Assembly (NCBI GenBank): GCA_025924495.1
Contig: JAICIG010000223.1
Coordinates: 1 to 12,813, forward strand
Reading direction: 5' to 3'
Length of the DNA stretch: 12,813 nucleotides
Source of the DNA: Pirellulales bacterium
Lineage (GTDB): Bacteria > Planctomycetota > Planctomycetia > Pirellulales > JAICIG01
Each line of letters begins with the position of its first letter. Position 1 is the stretch's first letter. Positions 1 to 7,118 of the stretch are shown here, in pieces. Both the position numbers and the translations under genes were made by a program. The notes under the pieces were generated by a model. It did not search any database. It saw only the letters and a program-made list of their open reading frames with translations, and was not told the DNA's origin.

Positions 1-293
1 ATGAGAACTGTTGCGATTTATTGATTTCGGATCTGGAAATGCCAGGCGTAAGCGGTCTGGAAATGCTCCGCTATGCGAAATCTCGGAATGCCTGGACGCA
101 GGTGATCTTTGTCACGGCCCATTCCACGTGGGACAAACTTTCCGAAGCCATCGAATTTGGCGCCAGCGACTACTTGCTCAAGCCAATCGACCATGACGAA
201 ATTATCGCACTGTTGAATCAACAGTACATTCGTTGCGCTCGCTGGCAAAATGCAGTTCTTGGCACCCTGCAAGCCGCCGAATCAGGGTGGTAA
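1..293 (+). CDS. Response regulator receiver domain, 3' end only (partial)
   Basis: The gene enters from the left edge (reading frame 3) and ends at TAA 291-293, so only the last 96 or so codons are present. The visible part is the second half of a CheY-like receiver domain. DLLISDLEMPGVSGLEML carries the phospho-acceptor aspartate (ISD-L-MP-SG pattern), VIFVTAHS gives the conserved Thr of strand 4, and YLLKPID gives the invariant Lys-Pro of strand 5. About 25 residues follow the lysine (IIALLNQQYIRCARWQN...), enough for the last helix and a short tail but not for a DNA-binding output domain. The protein is therefore either a stand-alone receiver or a receiver at the C-terminus of a larger protein such as a hybrid histidine kinase. 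The TTG at 21 is inside the domain and is not the start. The domain identity is secure, but the partner and output cannot be told from this fragment. Confidence 0.9.
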   Translation, partial: ENCCDLLISDLEMPGVSGLEMLRYAKSRNAWTQVIFVTAHSTWDKLSEAIEFGASDYLLKPIDHDEIIALLNQQYIRCARWQNAVLGTLQAAESGW

Positions 294-493
294 CACCGCC
301 TTACCGAGCTTCGCCGGCTTGGCGCGAGGCGCTTCTCGTAGGCGCGCGGAAACGCTCGGTCGAAAGAATTGCCTGCATGAAATGTTCGCCAAGCGCCGAT
401 TAGTTGCGTTCTCGCAATTCTGACACTAGGATTGCAGAAGAGCACGACGAACATGGTTCTTCGTTCGTCGGCTCGGTTCGCAGGGCGGCTCCC

Positions 494-1657
494 ATGCATT
501 TCTGCCTTCGCACGCTGCCGGTTTTGACTGGCTGCATTTTGGCCTCTCTAGGGGGCGGTTTCGCAATTGGCGGCGAGCGCGACTCAGCGGCGAAATCGCC
601 GGAATCGGCAGCCAAAGCAGCAGGACAATCCCTGGCGGGCGGATCTTCGCTGTTTACGTGGCTGCCGAAAACTCTGACGAGCGCGGTCTCGACGCCGATG
701 GGCGACGAGCAGCAAAAACAGTTGTTCTCCTCGCTGCTCGATCACATGCGGGTGCATGTTTCGGCTCGCCTGCTTGACCGATTGACTCAACAATCGCTGG
801 ATCGCGAGTTTCCCATCGAGGACGCCATATTAGGCGTGGAGTTCGCGGGGCGCGCCAAGTCGACGAGCACGATGCGCGTGCAGTTGGCGCCGGACGACGA
901 GCGCGCGGTATTCGAAGTTGTTCTGGCCGGGGTCGTGAAATCGCAGACCATCGGCAAAGCGGGACCCGTGCGTCTGCATTGCCAAGGAGTCACCCGATTT
1001 ACCGCCTCGAAACGCTTCCACCTGACCGACGAAGGGCTGATTGCTTTGCCTGTCCAATGCAAAGCCGAGACGACTTCGACGGTTACGGACATCACCAGCG
1101 ATTTGCCTGGTTTGCGCGGCCGCGTTGCCACGCGAATCGCGTGGCGCCGCAGCGAACAGACGCACGACGAAGCGGAGAGAATCTCTGCTGAGCACCATGA
1201 AGCGAGCATCTCGCGGCTCTTCGATGAAGAAATGTCGCGGCTCGAAGCCGCAGTAGAAACAGCTTTGGCGAACGAATTCTTGCGCGGCGGTTCCGGCAAT
1301 CATCCTCAGCGTCGCCGGTTCCACTTTCACACTTCGCGAGATTATCTCTGCATCGCCAGCTCATGCGGCAAGGAGCAGGGGCCGCTGCCTCCTGAGCCGA
1401 AGGCCGACACGCTGGCGAAGCTCTGGCTGCCCACGGCGCTGATCGATTTGCCGCTAGCGCTGAACGCCTTGCAAGCGGCGCAGAGTCGGAGCCCCGACCA
1501 GCTCTGGCGCGAGCTTACCGGCCGCGAATGGCGGCCGCTTGCTTCCCAGGCGAAGGCCCCAGCAAGTGTTGCGAATGCGAACCGCCCCGAGCCGCCGGTG
1601 GCCGTTAATGTAGGCCTGGAAAATGGTTGGCTCAGTCTGAGCATGCAGCCGCGCTAG
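494..1657 (+). CDS. Secreted or lipid-anchored hypothetical protein, 387 aa
   Basis: Function not recognised. The ATG at 494 is preferred because it starts directly with an export signal: MHFCLRT, then a hydrophobic stretch LPVLTGCILASLGGGFAIGG (residues 8-27). The frame is open back to a TTG at 404, but that would place 30 hydrophilic residues before the signal. LTGC (residues 11-14) fits a lipobox, although the hydrophobic run before the Cys is very short, so an ordinary signal peptide cut near residue 27 is equally possible. Residues 28-50 are Ala/Ser/Lys-rich and probably disordered. Residues 75-220 alternate short polar and hydrophobic strands and look like a beta-rich domain. Residues 222-262 (DEAERISAEHH...EAAVETALANEF) are helical. 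A second strand-rich part follows (272-320) with a Pro-rich link at 355-368. It reads convergently into the S1-domain gene with a 43-base gap. The export signal and coding status are seen; any role in the cell envelope would be inference. Confidence 0.72.
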   Translation: MHFCLRTLPVLTGCILASLGGGFAIGGERDSAAKSPESAAKAAGQSLAGGSSLFTWLPKTLTSAVSTPMGDEQQKQLFSSLLDHMRVHVSARLLDRLTQQSLDREFPIEDAILGVEFAGRAKSTSTMRVQLAPDDERAVFEVVLAGVVKSQTIGKAGPVRLHCQGVTRFTASKRFHLTDEGLIALPVQCKAETTSTVTDITSDLPGLRGRVATRIAWRRSEQTHDEAERISAEHHEASISRLFDEEMSRLEAAVETALANEFLRGGSGNHPQRRRFHFHTSRDYLCIASSCGKEQGPLPPEPKADTLAKLWLPTALIDLPLALNALQAAQSRSPDQLWRELTGREWRPLASQAKAPASVANANRPEPPVAVNVGLENGWLSLSMQPR

Positions 1658-1698
1658 GGCCGGCGCCTGGGCGGAGACGTCGGCGCGCTTCGCCGGCC
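1658..1698. terminator. Possible bidirectional terminator between convergent genes
   Basis: The whole 43-base gap between two convergent genes is spanned by a perfect 8-base inverted repeat: GGCCGGCG (1658-1665) and CGCCGGCC (1691-1698), loop 25 bases. It starts right after the TAG of the + strand gene and ends two bases before the stop of the - strand gene. There is no T-run on either side, so a classical intrinsic terminator is not shown. The placement suggests a shared stop for both transcripts. Confidence 0.35.
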
Positions 1699-1700
1699 AA

Positions 1701-3131
1701 CTACCACTTCAGGCCGAATTGCTCGCCGCCACTCGCTCGACCCGTGCCCCCTTTGAGCTGCCCTTTAAATTGCGGCAATGGCGCCGGCGGCTCTTCGGCC
1801 TCCGGGGCTTCCGGTTCCGCCTTCTTGGCGGGCTGTGGCTTGGCCAGCAGGGCTTTCATCGACAGACTAATCCGCTGCTGTTCGGTATCGATCGACAGCA
1901 CCTTCACTTCGACTTCCTGGTCAATCGACACCACGTCACTGGCGCGCCATACGCGGCCATGCGACAGCTCGGAGATGTGCACCAGCCCCTCGATGCCCGG
2001 CTCCAGCTCGACGAATGCTCCGAAGTCCATGATCTTGGTCACCTTGCCCTGGTGAGTGCTGGTGACCGGGTACTTCTGCGCGACCGTCGCCCAGGGATTC
2101 TCAGTCAGGTCGCGGAAAGCAAGACTGATCTTGCCTGTCTCGGCGTCGATCTTTTTGACTTTGACCTTGATTGGCTGGCCAACCGTGAGCACCTCGCTAG
2201 GATGCTTCACGCGTTGCCAAGAAAGCTGGCTGACGTGGAGCAAGCCGTCGACGCCGCCGAGATCGACGAAGGCGCCATAGTCCTGCAAGCTGCGAACCGT
2301 CCCTTCGCGCACCTGGCCTTCGGCGAGTTCTTCCATTAATTTCGTCTTGGCTTCGGCCTTCTCTCGTTCCAGCACCGCGCGACGGCTGAGTACCAGGTTG
2401 CGCCGCTCAGGATTGGCCTCGGTCACCAGACAAATCATGCTCTCGCCGACCAGCGGAGCGAAATCCTCAATCCGGTACAACGAAATCTGGCCCGCCGGGA
2501 TGAAACCGCGAATATGGTTGACTTCGCATTCAAGGCCGCCTTTGTTATGGCCGGTGATGCGCGCTTCAACGACAACGCCTTCGGCCAACTGCGACCAGTC
2601 GGCAATTTCCACGGCGCCGCCGGGCAACGACAGTTGATACAGGCCTTCTTCCGGGTCGAAGCGGCTGACGACCACGTCCACCACAGCCCCGGGCTCGGGA
2701 ACCGTGGGAAATTGTCGCAGCGAGAGTACGCCCTGGTTGCGGCGACCGACGTCGATGAAGACGTTATCGCGATGCACCGAAGCCACGCGGCCTTGCACGC
2801 GTGCATCGGGCTCCAGTTCTTTCTGAGAATCGGCGGATGCCGGCTCGAGCACATCCGAGAGCGACATGCCGCCGAGCGCCATCTCGACTTCCAGTTCCAA
2901 CTCAACGGGCAGCTTTTGTCGCACGCTGGGCACCGGAGTCTTCGGCGCTTGCCGCGGCGCCTCGACGTCGCCGTGCTGCGCCTTGGCGCGGACTTTGGGG
3001 CTATTCGGGCGCTGCGAACCGATCTTCACCCGAGGCGGTGCAGACGGAGCCTGCGGCGTCGTCTCGGGAGCCGGGTCCTGAGACGTTTGGGATTCGGTTT
3101 GAGGGGACGACGCGGAGGGATCGCTGCTCAT
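1701..3131 (-). CDS. rpsA: Ribosomal protein S1-like, four S1 domains
   Basis: Predicted RNA-binding protein that helps the 30S subunit capture mRNA. It has 476 residues. A Pro/Ser/Gln-rich, probably disordered N-terminus (1-75) is followed by four S1 (OB-fold) repeats at about 109-170, 183-251, 272-341 and 357-426, then a Pro/Glu/Lys-rich tail ending GGEQFGLKW. Repeats 3 and 4 have the classic cores [19 protein letters not shown] and [32 protein letters not shown] after repeat 2, [14 protein letters not shown] in repeat 3 and [12 protein letters not shown] between repeats 3 and 4 are collinear with domains 2-4 of the six-domain E. coli S1. Domains 5 and 6 are absent and repeat 1 is the most diverged. 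The ATG at 3131 has no clear Shine-Dalgarno sequence. It is transcribed divergently from the gene at 3255 and convergently with the gene ending at 1657. The S1 repeats are certain. Whether this is the only S1 of the cell or a paralogue is not decidable here. Confidence 0.88.
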   Translation of the reverse strand: MSSDPSASSPQTESQTSQDPAPETTPQAPSAPPRVKIGSQRPNSPKVRAKAQHGDVEAPRQAPKTPVPSVRQKLPVELELEVEMALGGMSLSDVLEPASADSQKELEPDARVQGRVASVHRDNVFIDVGRRNQGVLSLRQFPTVPEPGAVVDVVVSRFDPEEGLYQLSLPGGAVEIADWSQLAEGVVVEARITGHNKGGLECEVNHIRGFIPAGQISLYRIEDFAPLVGESMICLVTEANPERRNLVLSRRAVLEREKAEAKTKLMEELAEGQVREGTVRSLQDYGAFVDLGGVDGLLHVSQLSWQRVKHPSEVLTVGQPIKVKVKKIDAETGKISLAFRDLTENPWATVAQKYPVTSTHQGKVTKIMDFGAFVELEPGIEGLVHISELSHGRVWRASDVVSIDQEVEVKVLSIDTEQQRISLSMKALLAKPQPAKKAEPEAPEAEEPPAPLPQFKGQLKGGTGRASGGEQFGLKW

Positions 3132-3254
3132 CGCTCACATGCTCGATGAAACGTGACTTGAAACAACAACGGGCGCCAGGGTTTAGCCCCGCCCGAAACA
3201 TGCTAATCTAACACCAGGCTGCAAGCGTTGGTAGGGACCGTAAGGCGAACTCTT
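3132..3254. promoter_or_regulatory. Divergent intergenic region, promoters expected
   Basis: These 123 bases lie between the starts of two divergently transcribed genes, so promoters for both directions must be here or inside the flanking genes. TTGAAA at 3163-3168 on the + strand resembles a -35 box, but no good -10 box lies 16-18 bases downstream. On the - strand GCTAAAC is the nearest -10-like string, again without a matching -35. AAGG at 3242-3245 is a weak ribosome binding site for the ATG at 3255. The call rests on position only. Confidence 0.35.
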
Positions 3255-3842
3255 ATGACCTCATTCAATCCTCGGGCTTATGGACCGCGGGCGGCAGCCC
3301 TGCTAGCTGACGAGCGGCTTAGTGAACTCGGTCCTGGCACGCCCAACCGTGCGGTTCGCGCCCAACTCCAATCCCTCTCGGTCGAAGAATTGCTGGCGCC
3401 TCACGGCGTGGGAGACCACGATATGGCCCGGGCGTGCCTGGCGGGCCTGTGGCTGTACTACGACTTCCTGGACGAATCGCACGCGATTAGTCAGGAAATC
3501 GAGACCGCGACCGGCAGCTATTGGCATGGCATCATGCACCGTCGCGAGCCCGATTTCGCCAATGCGAAGTATTGGTTTCGGCGTGTCGGCCGCCATCCGA
3601 TTGACCCGATGCTGGCCGCAGCCGCATGTGAACTGGTCGAGGCGTCGCCGCCCAATCCAGTGACGCGATTTCTGGCGGAGCAATCCGGCTGGGACCAGTT
3701 CCGGTTTATCGACCTCTGCCAGGCAGTTGCCGCAGGGCAGAACCCTTCTGCACTGCTTTGTCGGCAAATTCAGCAGCGCGACTGGCGGCTGCTGTTTGAT
3801 TACTGTTATCGGCTCGCTTGTGCGGATTCGGCTGCGGGATAA
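3255..3842 (+). CDS. Conserved hypothetical protein, 195 aa
   Basis: Function not recognised. The ATG at 3255 is chosen because AAGG lies at 3242-3245, about nine bases upstream. An in-frame TTG at 3228 would add nine residues (MVGTVRRTL) that look like leader. The 195-residue protein has no signal peptide or membrane helix and should be cytoplasmic. Its middle is dense in residues that look conserved: LYYDFLDESHAISQEI (67-82), GSYWHGIMHRREPDF (87-101) and NAKYWFRRVGRHP (103-115). The clustering of His (75, 91, 95, 114), Asp/Glu, Arg and Trp suggests a ligand- or metal-binding pocket, but no catalytic motif I can name is present. I recall similar W-H-x-I-M-H-R-R-E...NAKYWFRRVG proteins as uncharacterised families in several phyla. 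That is memory, not a search. TAA at 3840-3842 lies 9 bases before the next start, so it is probably co-transcribed with the zinc-ribbon gene. Confidence 0.8.
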   Translation: MTSFNPRAYGPRAAALLADERLSELGPGTPNRAVRAQLQSLSVEELLAPHGVGDHDMARACLAGLWLYYDFLDESHAISQEIETATGSYWHGIMHRREPDFANAKYWFRRVGRHPIDPMLAAAACELVEASPPNPVTRFLAEQSGWDQFRFIDLCQAVAAGQNPSALLCRQIQQRDWRLLFDYCYRLACADSAAG

Positions 3843-3851
3843 GCTAATTGG

Positions 3852-4853
3852 ATGGCATTCCAGTTTTACTGCCCGCAAGGACATCTGCTCGAAGGACACG
3901 AGTCCCAAATGGGGCAGCAGAGCCAATGTCCGATGTGCGGAGCGATTTTTGTTATTCCGGTAGTGCAGACCGGCCCCGCGCCCGGCGGTTGGCCGCCCGG
4001 TTATGCGCCGCAGCAAGGATATGTCCAGCCGCAACCGTACGGCCAGCCTGGTTATGGGCAGGCTGGGTACGGCCAACCTGGATATGCACCGCCGGGCTAC
4101 GCACCGCCGCCTGGGTACGGACAGCCGCCGCCAGGGGCTCCTCAGCCGGGGTTTCCGCCACAAGGTTTTCCGGGCATGGCGCCAGCCGGGGCTCAGCCAG
4201 GCTGGGCGCCGGGACCTCACCAGTCGCCAGAAATGAACTTTCCTGGGGCGGCGCCGAGCGGCTTTCCTGGCGCTCCTCCTGGGGCCGCTGCTCCAGATGT
4301 CGGCCCTGGTCCGACAGCGGAAGCGGCGCCGCAAATTCATGTCGGGCCCTCGGCCGCACCCTCAGAAGCCGCCACGCCTCCCGCGGCTCCGGCCGAGCCA
4401 GCTAAACCGGCCGAGCCTGAAAAGAAAGAGCCGCGGATCGTGCGCATCCCTTGCCCGCAAGGGCACGAGTTGCAAACGCCGATGGACATGGTGAATCAAG
4501 ATGTGCTCTGTCCAATCTGCAACACCCAATTTCACCTGCGCTACGAAGACAGCATCGAATTTAAGCAAGAGCAGGCTGACCTGCGGCGTCGCAAGGAAGA
4601 GGAACTCAATCAGGCGGCGCTGAAGTGGGCGATCATTGCCGCGGTGGTGGTCGTCGTCGGCATCTTAGGAATGATTATCTATCTGATGGTGCGCTCGCCT
4701 GCCGAGCCGAGTTATCCGAGCGATCAATCGGCCCCGCCTGCGGCGAGTGAATCGGCCGAGAGCCAGCCGGCCGGCTCGGAAAGCGATGCCGATGGGGCGG
4801 CGCAAACCACTCCCGCCGAGACTGGCAGCGAAGCGAAGGAGCCTGCAAAGTAG
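3852..4853 (+). CDS. Double zinc-ribbon protein with PGYGQ-rich linker and one membrane helix
   Basis: 333 residues, function unknown. Two matching Cys clusters look like small zinc ribbons. The first is CPQGH...CPMC (Cys7, His11, Cys26, Cys29), and the second is CPQGH...CPIC (Cys201, His205, Cys220, Cys223). Both have the pattern C-P-Q-G-H, then 14 residues, then C-P-x-C, so one probably arose by copying the other. Between them lie about 160 low-complexity residues: a Gly/Pro/Tyr/Gln part with PGYGQ-type units (about 44-125) and an Ala/Pro/Glu part (about 130-195). After ribbon 2 comes a charged helix (EFKQEQADLRRRKEEEL, 236-252), then one membrane helix (WAIIAAVVVVVGILGMIIYL, 259-278) and an acidic Ser/Ala/Glu tail. 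There is no N-terminal signal, so the ribbons should face the cytoplasm. It follows the previous gene by 9 bases and precedes the transporter by 56. Coding status and ribbons are seen; any role as scaffold or sensor is inference. Confidence 0.85.
   Translation: MAFQFYCPQGHLLEGHESQMGQQSQCPMCGAIFVIPVVQTGPAPGGWPPGYAPQQGYVQPQPYGQPGYGQAGYGQPGYAPPGYAPPPGYGQPPPGAPQPGFPPQGFPGMAPAGAQPGWAPGPHQSPEMNFPGAAPSGFPGAPPGAAAPDVGPGPTAEAAPQIHVGPSAAPSEAATPPAAPAEPAKPAEPEKKEPRIVRIPCPQGHELQTPMDMVNQDVLCPICNTQFHLRYEDSIEFKQEQADLRRRKEEELNQAALKWAIIAAVVVVVGILGMIIYLMVRSPAEPSYPSDQSAPPAASESAESQPAGSESDADGAAQTTPAETGSEAKEPAK
4017..4124 (+). repeat. Degenerate in-frame repeat coding PGYGQ/PGYAP units
   Basis: Inside the zinc-ribbon gene, residues 56-91 are made of imperfect five-residue units (QPYGQ, PGYGQ, AGYGQ, PGYAP, PGYAP, PPGYGQ). 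The codons differ between units (GGTTATGGG, GGGTACGGC, GGATATGCA), so the peptide pattern is kept while the DNA has drifted. That argues for selection on the protein repeat rather than a fresh slippage tract. Confidence 0.75.
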
Positions 4854-4909
4854 TCATAGCCGAGCCGGCCCCCGCGCTCTTCTGTCGACGCAAGGTTCAG
4901 GTCAGCTCA

Positions 4910-5812
4910 ATGAGCGATACGACCGCCGCATGCCCCGTCTCTGCCTCTCATCCTGTCATCGGTCGACTCTGCATCTTGCTCGCGACCTTGCTCTGGAGCA
5001 CCAGCGGACTGTTCGTTAAAGCTGGGTTATTCAGCGACTGGCCCGCGAGCTCGCGCGGCATGCTGTTCTCGTTCTGGCGAGCGCTTTTTGCCGCGCTCTT
5101 GCTGCTGCCGGCCGTGCGCCGTCCGCGATGGAACTGGAAACTTGCGCCCCTTGCGGCCTGCTTTACGGCGATGAGCGTTTGCTTATTGCAGTCCATGACT
5201 TACACGACCGCCGCCAACGCCATTTGGCTGGAAAACACGGCGCCGTTGTGGGTTGCTTTATCGAGCGTCTTCGTCTGGCGAGACGGCTTTGAGCGCCGCG
5301 ACGTAATTCCAATCGCCTGCGGCCTCCTTGGAATTGCCGTCATCTTGTGGTTTGAGCTGCATGGGACAAATAGTGCTGTGCAGCAGCTGGGCGTGATGCT
5401 CGGTTTGGCGTCCGGCTTGCTTTACGCGGGCGTGATCGTCTGCTTGAGGCAGTTGCGCCTGCTCAATGGCGCCTGGCTGGTCGCCGTAATCCACGGCGTG
5501 GCCGCGTTGGCGCTAGCGCCTTATTTTATCGCCGTCGGTCCCTGGCCAAGTGGTCCGCAATGGCTGGCGTTGGTAGGCCTGGGACTATTTCAAACAGGTT
5601 TGCCGTATCTGCTCTACGCGCGCGGCGTGCGCGAGATCACGAGCCACGAGGCGGCCAGCATCGGGCTACTGGAGCCAGTCATGTCGCCGCTATGGGTGTT
5701 TCTTGCCTACGGAGAACGCACGGATTGGTGGACCATGGCCGGCGCACTATTCATCCTGGCGGGCTTGGCCCTACGGTATTCAAAGCGCGGCCTTCCGCCG
5801 CCGCCCTCCTGA
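4910..5812 (+). CDS. EamA/DMT-superfamily transporter, 10 membrane helices
   Basis: Predicted inner-membrane carrier of the drug/metabolite transporter superfamily, EamA type. The substrate cannot be told. The 300 residues hold two related halves of about five helices each, roughly 16-147 and 159-290. Half 1 begins IGRLCILLATLLWSTSGLFV and contains the family signature after helix 4 (LENTAPLWVALSSVFVWRD, 107-125). Half 2 has the matching signature SIGLLEPVMSPLWVFLAYGE (250-269), followed by WWTMAGALFILAGLAL. The length is normal for the family. The ATG at 4910 is preceded by AGGT-like strings in GTTCAGGTCAGCTCA, a weak ribosome binding site. It lies 56 bases after the zinc-ribbon gene on the same strand and may share its transcript. 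It ends in TGA and converges with the M50 protease gene across 61 bases. Family membership is secure. Confidence 0.9.
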   Translation: MSDTTAACPVSASHPVIGRLCILLATLLWSTSGLFVKAGLFSDWPASSRGMLFSFWRALFAALLLLPAVRRPRWNWKLAPLAACFTAMSVCLLQSMTYTTAANAIWLENTAPLWVALSSVFVWRDGFERRDVIPIACGLLGIAVILWFELHGTNSAVQQLGVMLGLASGLLYAGVIVCLRQLRLLNGAWLVAVIHGVAALALAPYFIAVGPWPSGPQWLALVGLGLFQTGLPYLLYARGVREITSHEAASIGLLEPVMSPLWVFLAYGERTDWWTMAGALFILAGLALRYSKRGLPPPPS

Positions 5813-5853
5813 TACACGGAAGCGCAATGCGGCGGGCTAAGGCGTCAGGGTGT

Positions 5854-5873
5854 TGCGGTCAATCACAACCGCA
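5854..5873. terminator. Small hairpin between convergent genes
   Basis: TGCGGT (5854-5859) and ACCGCA (5868-5873) form a 6-base inverted repeat with an 8-base loop in the gap between the convergent transporter and protease genes. A second, overlapping 7-base pair AATGCGG (5826-5832) / CCGCATT (5869-5875) competes for the same right arm. No T-run follows. It is a possible terminator for either strand, and weak on its own. Confidence 0.3.
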
Positions 5874-7064
5874 TTATCCCGGCACGTAGGGAAAGGGCGT
5901 CAGGCAAAAAATCGGAATCGCCAGCGAAAACCAGCCAATCGCCGAACGCAAGGACCCCAACGGCGCTTCGTCATCGGCGGTCGGCGGGTGGCTCGTACCG
6001 AGAAAGATAACTAGCGCCAGCATCAGACTCCAGCCGTACTGTTCAGCATAAATGATGAATGCCAGCGCCGCGGCCACCATAGAGCGGGCTATCCAGCGAG
6101 ATCGCGAACCGAGCAAGGCGTAAGAGACGTGCCCGCCATCGAGCTGACCGATCGGCAGCATGTTCAAGCCGGTGACGAGCATGCCAACCCAACTGGCCAT
6201 GACCAAAGGGTTGGAATGGCCCACCAGTTGTGAGCTGGAGGCGACGTCGGGTCTCAGCCAGGCCGCCAACAGCTTGAAGATGAGGGGGTCGCCAAAATAG
6301 CCGCCCATGCCGTCGCCGCCACGTGGCAGCACTTCGGCGCAGCGGATGCCAATCAACGCCATCGGCAACGCCAACACGAGTCCGGCCCAGGGACCGGTCA
6401 GGCCGATATCGAACAGTTCGCGGCGGTTGGCTTGCGACCCTCGCAATACGATCACCGCGCCCATCGTACCCAGCGGCGTCAAAGGCATCGGAATGAAGAG
6501 AGGCCAGCTCGTCGGTACGCCGTAACGCACGGCCTGCAGGAAATGGCCCATTTCATGAGCCAGCAAAATGGCCATTACCGCGCCCATGTAGAGCAAACCG
6601 TGACCTGCATTTTCCAACGCCGTATGCACGACTTCGAACGGGTCGGTCAGCAACGCCAGAAAATCATTGCCACTTGCGCCCGCCCAAAAGGTGGTCAGGC
6701 ATGTCAGGCCGAACAATATCAGAGAGAGACGCAGTTTCCCCGACGAATGAACGGACGGCGTCCCCTTGCTTCGGTAGCCGCCCGTGACGGGAATCGGCGT
6801 GGAAAAACTGTCACCGGCAGATAGCCGGTTGGCCTCCGTTGATGGCGCGGCTGGCTCGGTGGTAACCGTCAGGTTGTCGAGCGGCGAAGGCGTTGCCGCG
6901 TCTTGCGGCGCCGGCTGCACCGGGGAGCCTTCAGCGTTGGCAGTAGGCGTCTCGCTGGAAAGTTGGGGGGCCGGGTCGGCTGCGGCAGAATCGTCGGGGG
7001 TCATCACTGCCAGAATACCAAAATCGGTTCGGGCTGCGGAGTTCACCCCGAACTTGTCACGCAT
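5874..7064 (-). CDS. M50-family membrane metalloprotease (site-2 protease type)
   Basis: Predicted intramembrane zinc protease. HEMGH (170-174, on the 396-residue reading) gives the two His ligands and catalytic Glu, and NMLPIGQLDGGH (301-312) gives the second M50 signature with the third ligand, Asp309. Both lie in hydrophobic segments. The string PLTPLGTMGAVIVLRG (194-209) between them resembles the GNxGAxI-like segment of the EGY/cyanobacterial branch of M50, and no PDZ domain is present. The first 105 or so residues are Ala/Pro/Thr/Ser-rich and probably disordered, followed by membrane helices at about 112-131, 158-174, 218-240, 285-312 and 328-356. The start is uncertain. ATG at 7064 gives 396 residues and ATG at 7004 (MTPDDSAAADP) gives 376; neither has a clear ribosome binding site and the extra 20 residues look unremarkable. 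It lies 54 bases downstream of the HDOD gene on the same strand and may be co-transcribed. Targets are unknown. Confidence 0.9.
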   Translation of the reverse strand: MRDKFGVNSAARTDFGILAVMTPDDSAAADPAPQLSSETPTANAEGSPVQPAPQDAATPSPLDNLTVTTEPAAPSTEANRLSAGDSFSTPIPVTGGYRSKGTPSVHSSGKLRLSLILFGLTCLTTFWAGASGNDFLALLTDPFEVVHTALENAGHGLLYMGAVMAILLAHEMGHFLQAVRYGVPTSWPLFIPMPLTPLGTMGAVIVLRGSQANRRELFDIGLTGPWAGLVLALPMALIGIRCAEVLPRGGDGMGGYFGDPLIFKLLAAWLRPDVASSSQLVGHSNPLVMASWVGMLVTGLNMLPIGQLDGGHVSYALLGSRSRWIARSMVAAALAFIIYAEQYGWSLMLALVIFLGTSHPPTADDEAPLGSLRSAIGWFSLAIPIFCLTPFPYVPG

Positions 7065-7118
7065 TTTTCAGCAGAGCCCGTCCTACGCCGCCGTCCAATT
7101 GCTGACACTGCGCCGATG

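Noticed and set aside
3303..4340. 345-codon open frame on the - strand opposite two + strand genes
   Set aside because: The translation is Arg/Leu/Pro-rich with no domain. It is the antisense shadow of two well-supported genes, including the repeat-rich zinc-ribbon gene.
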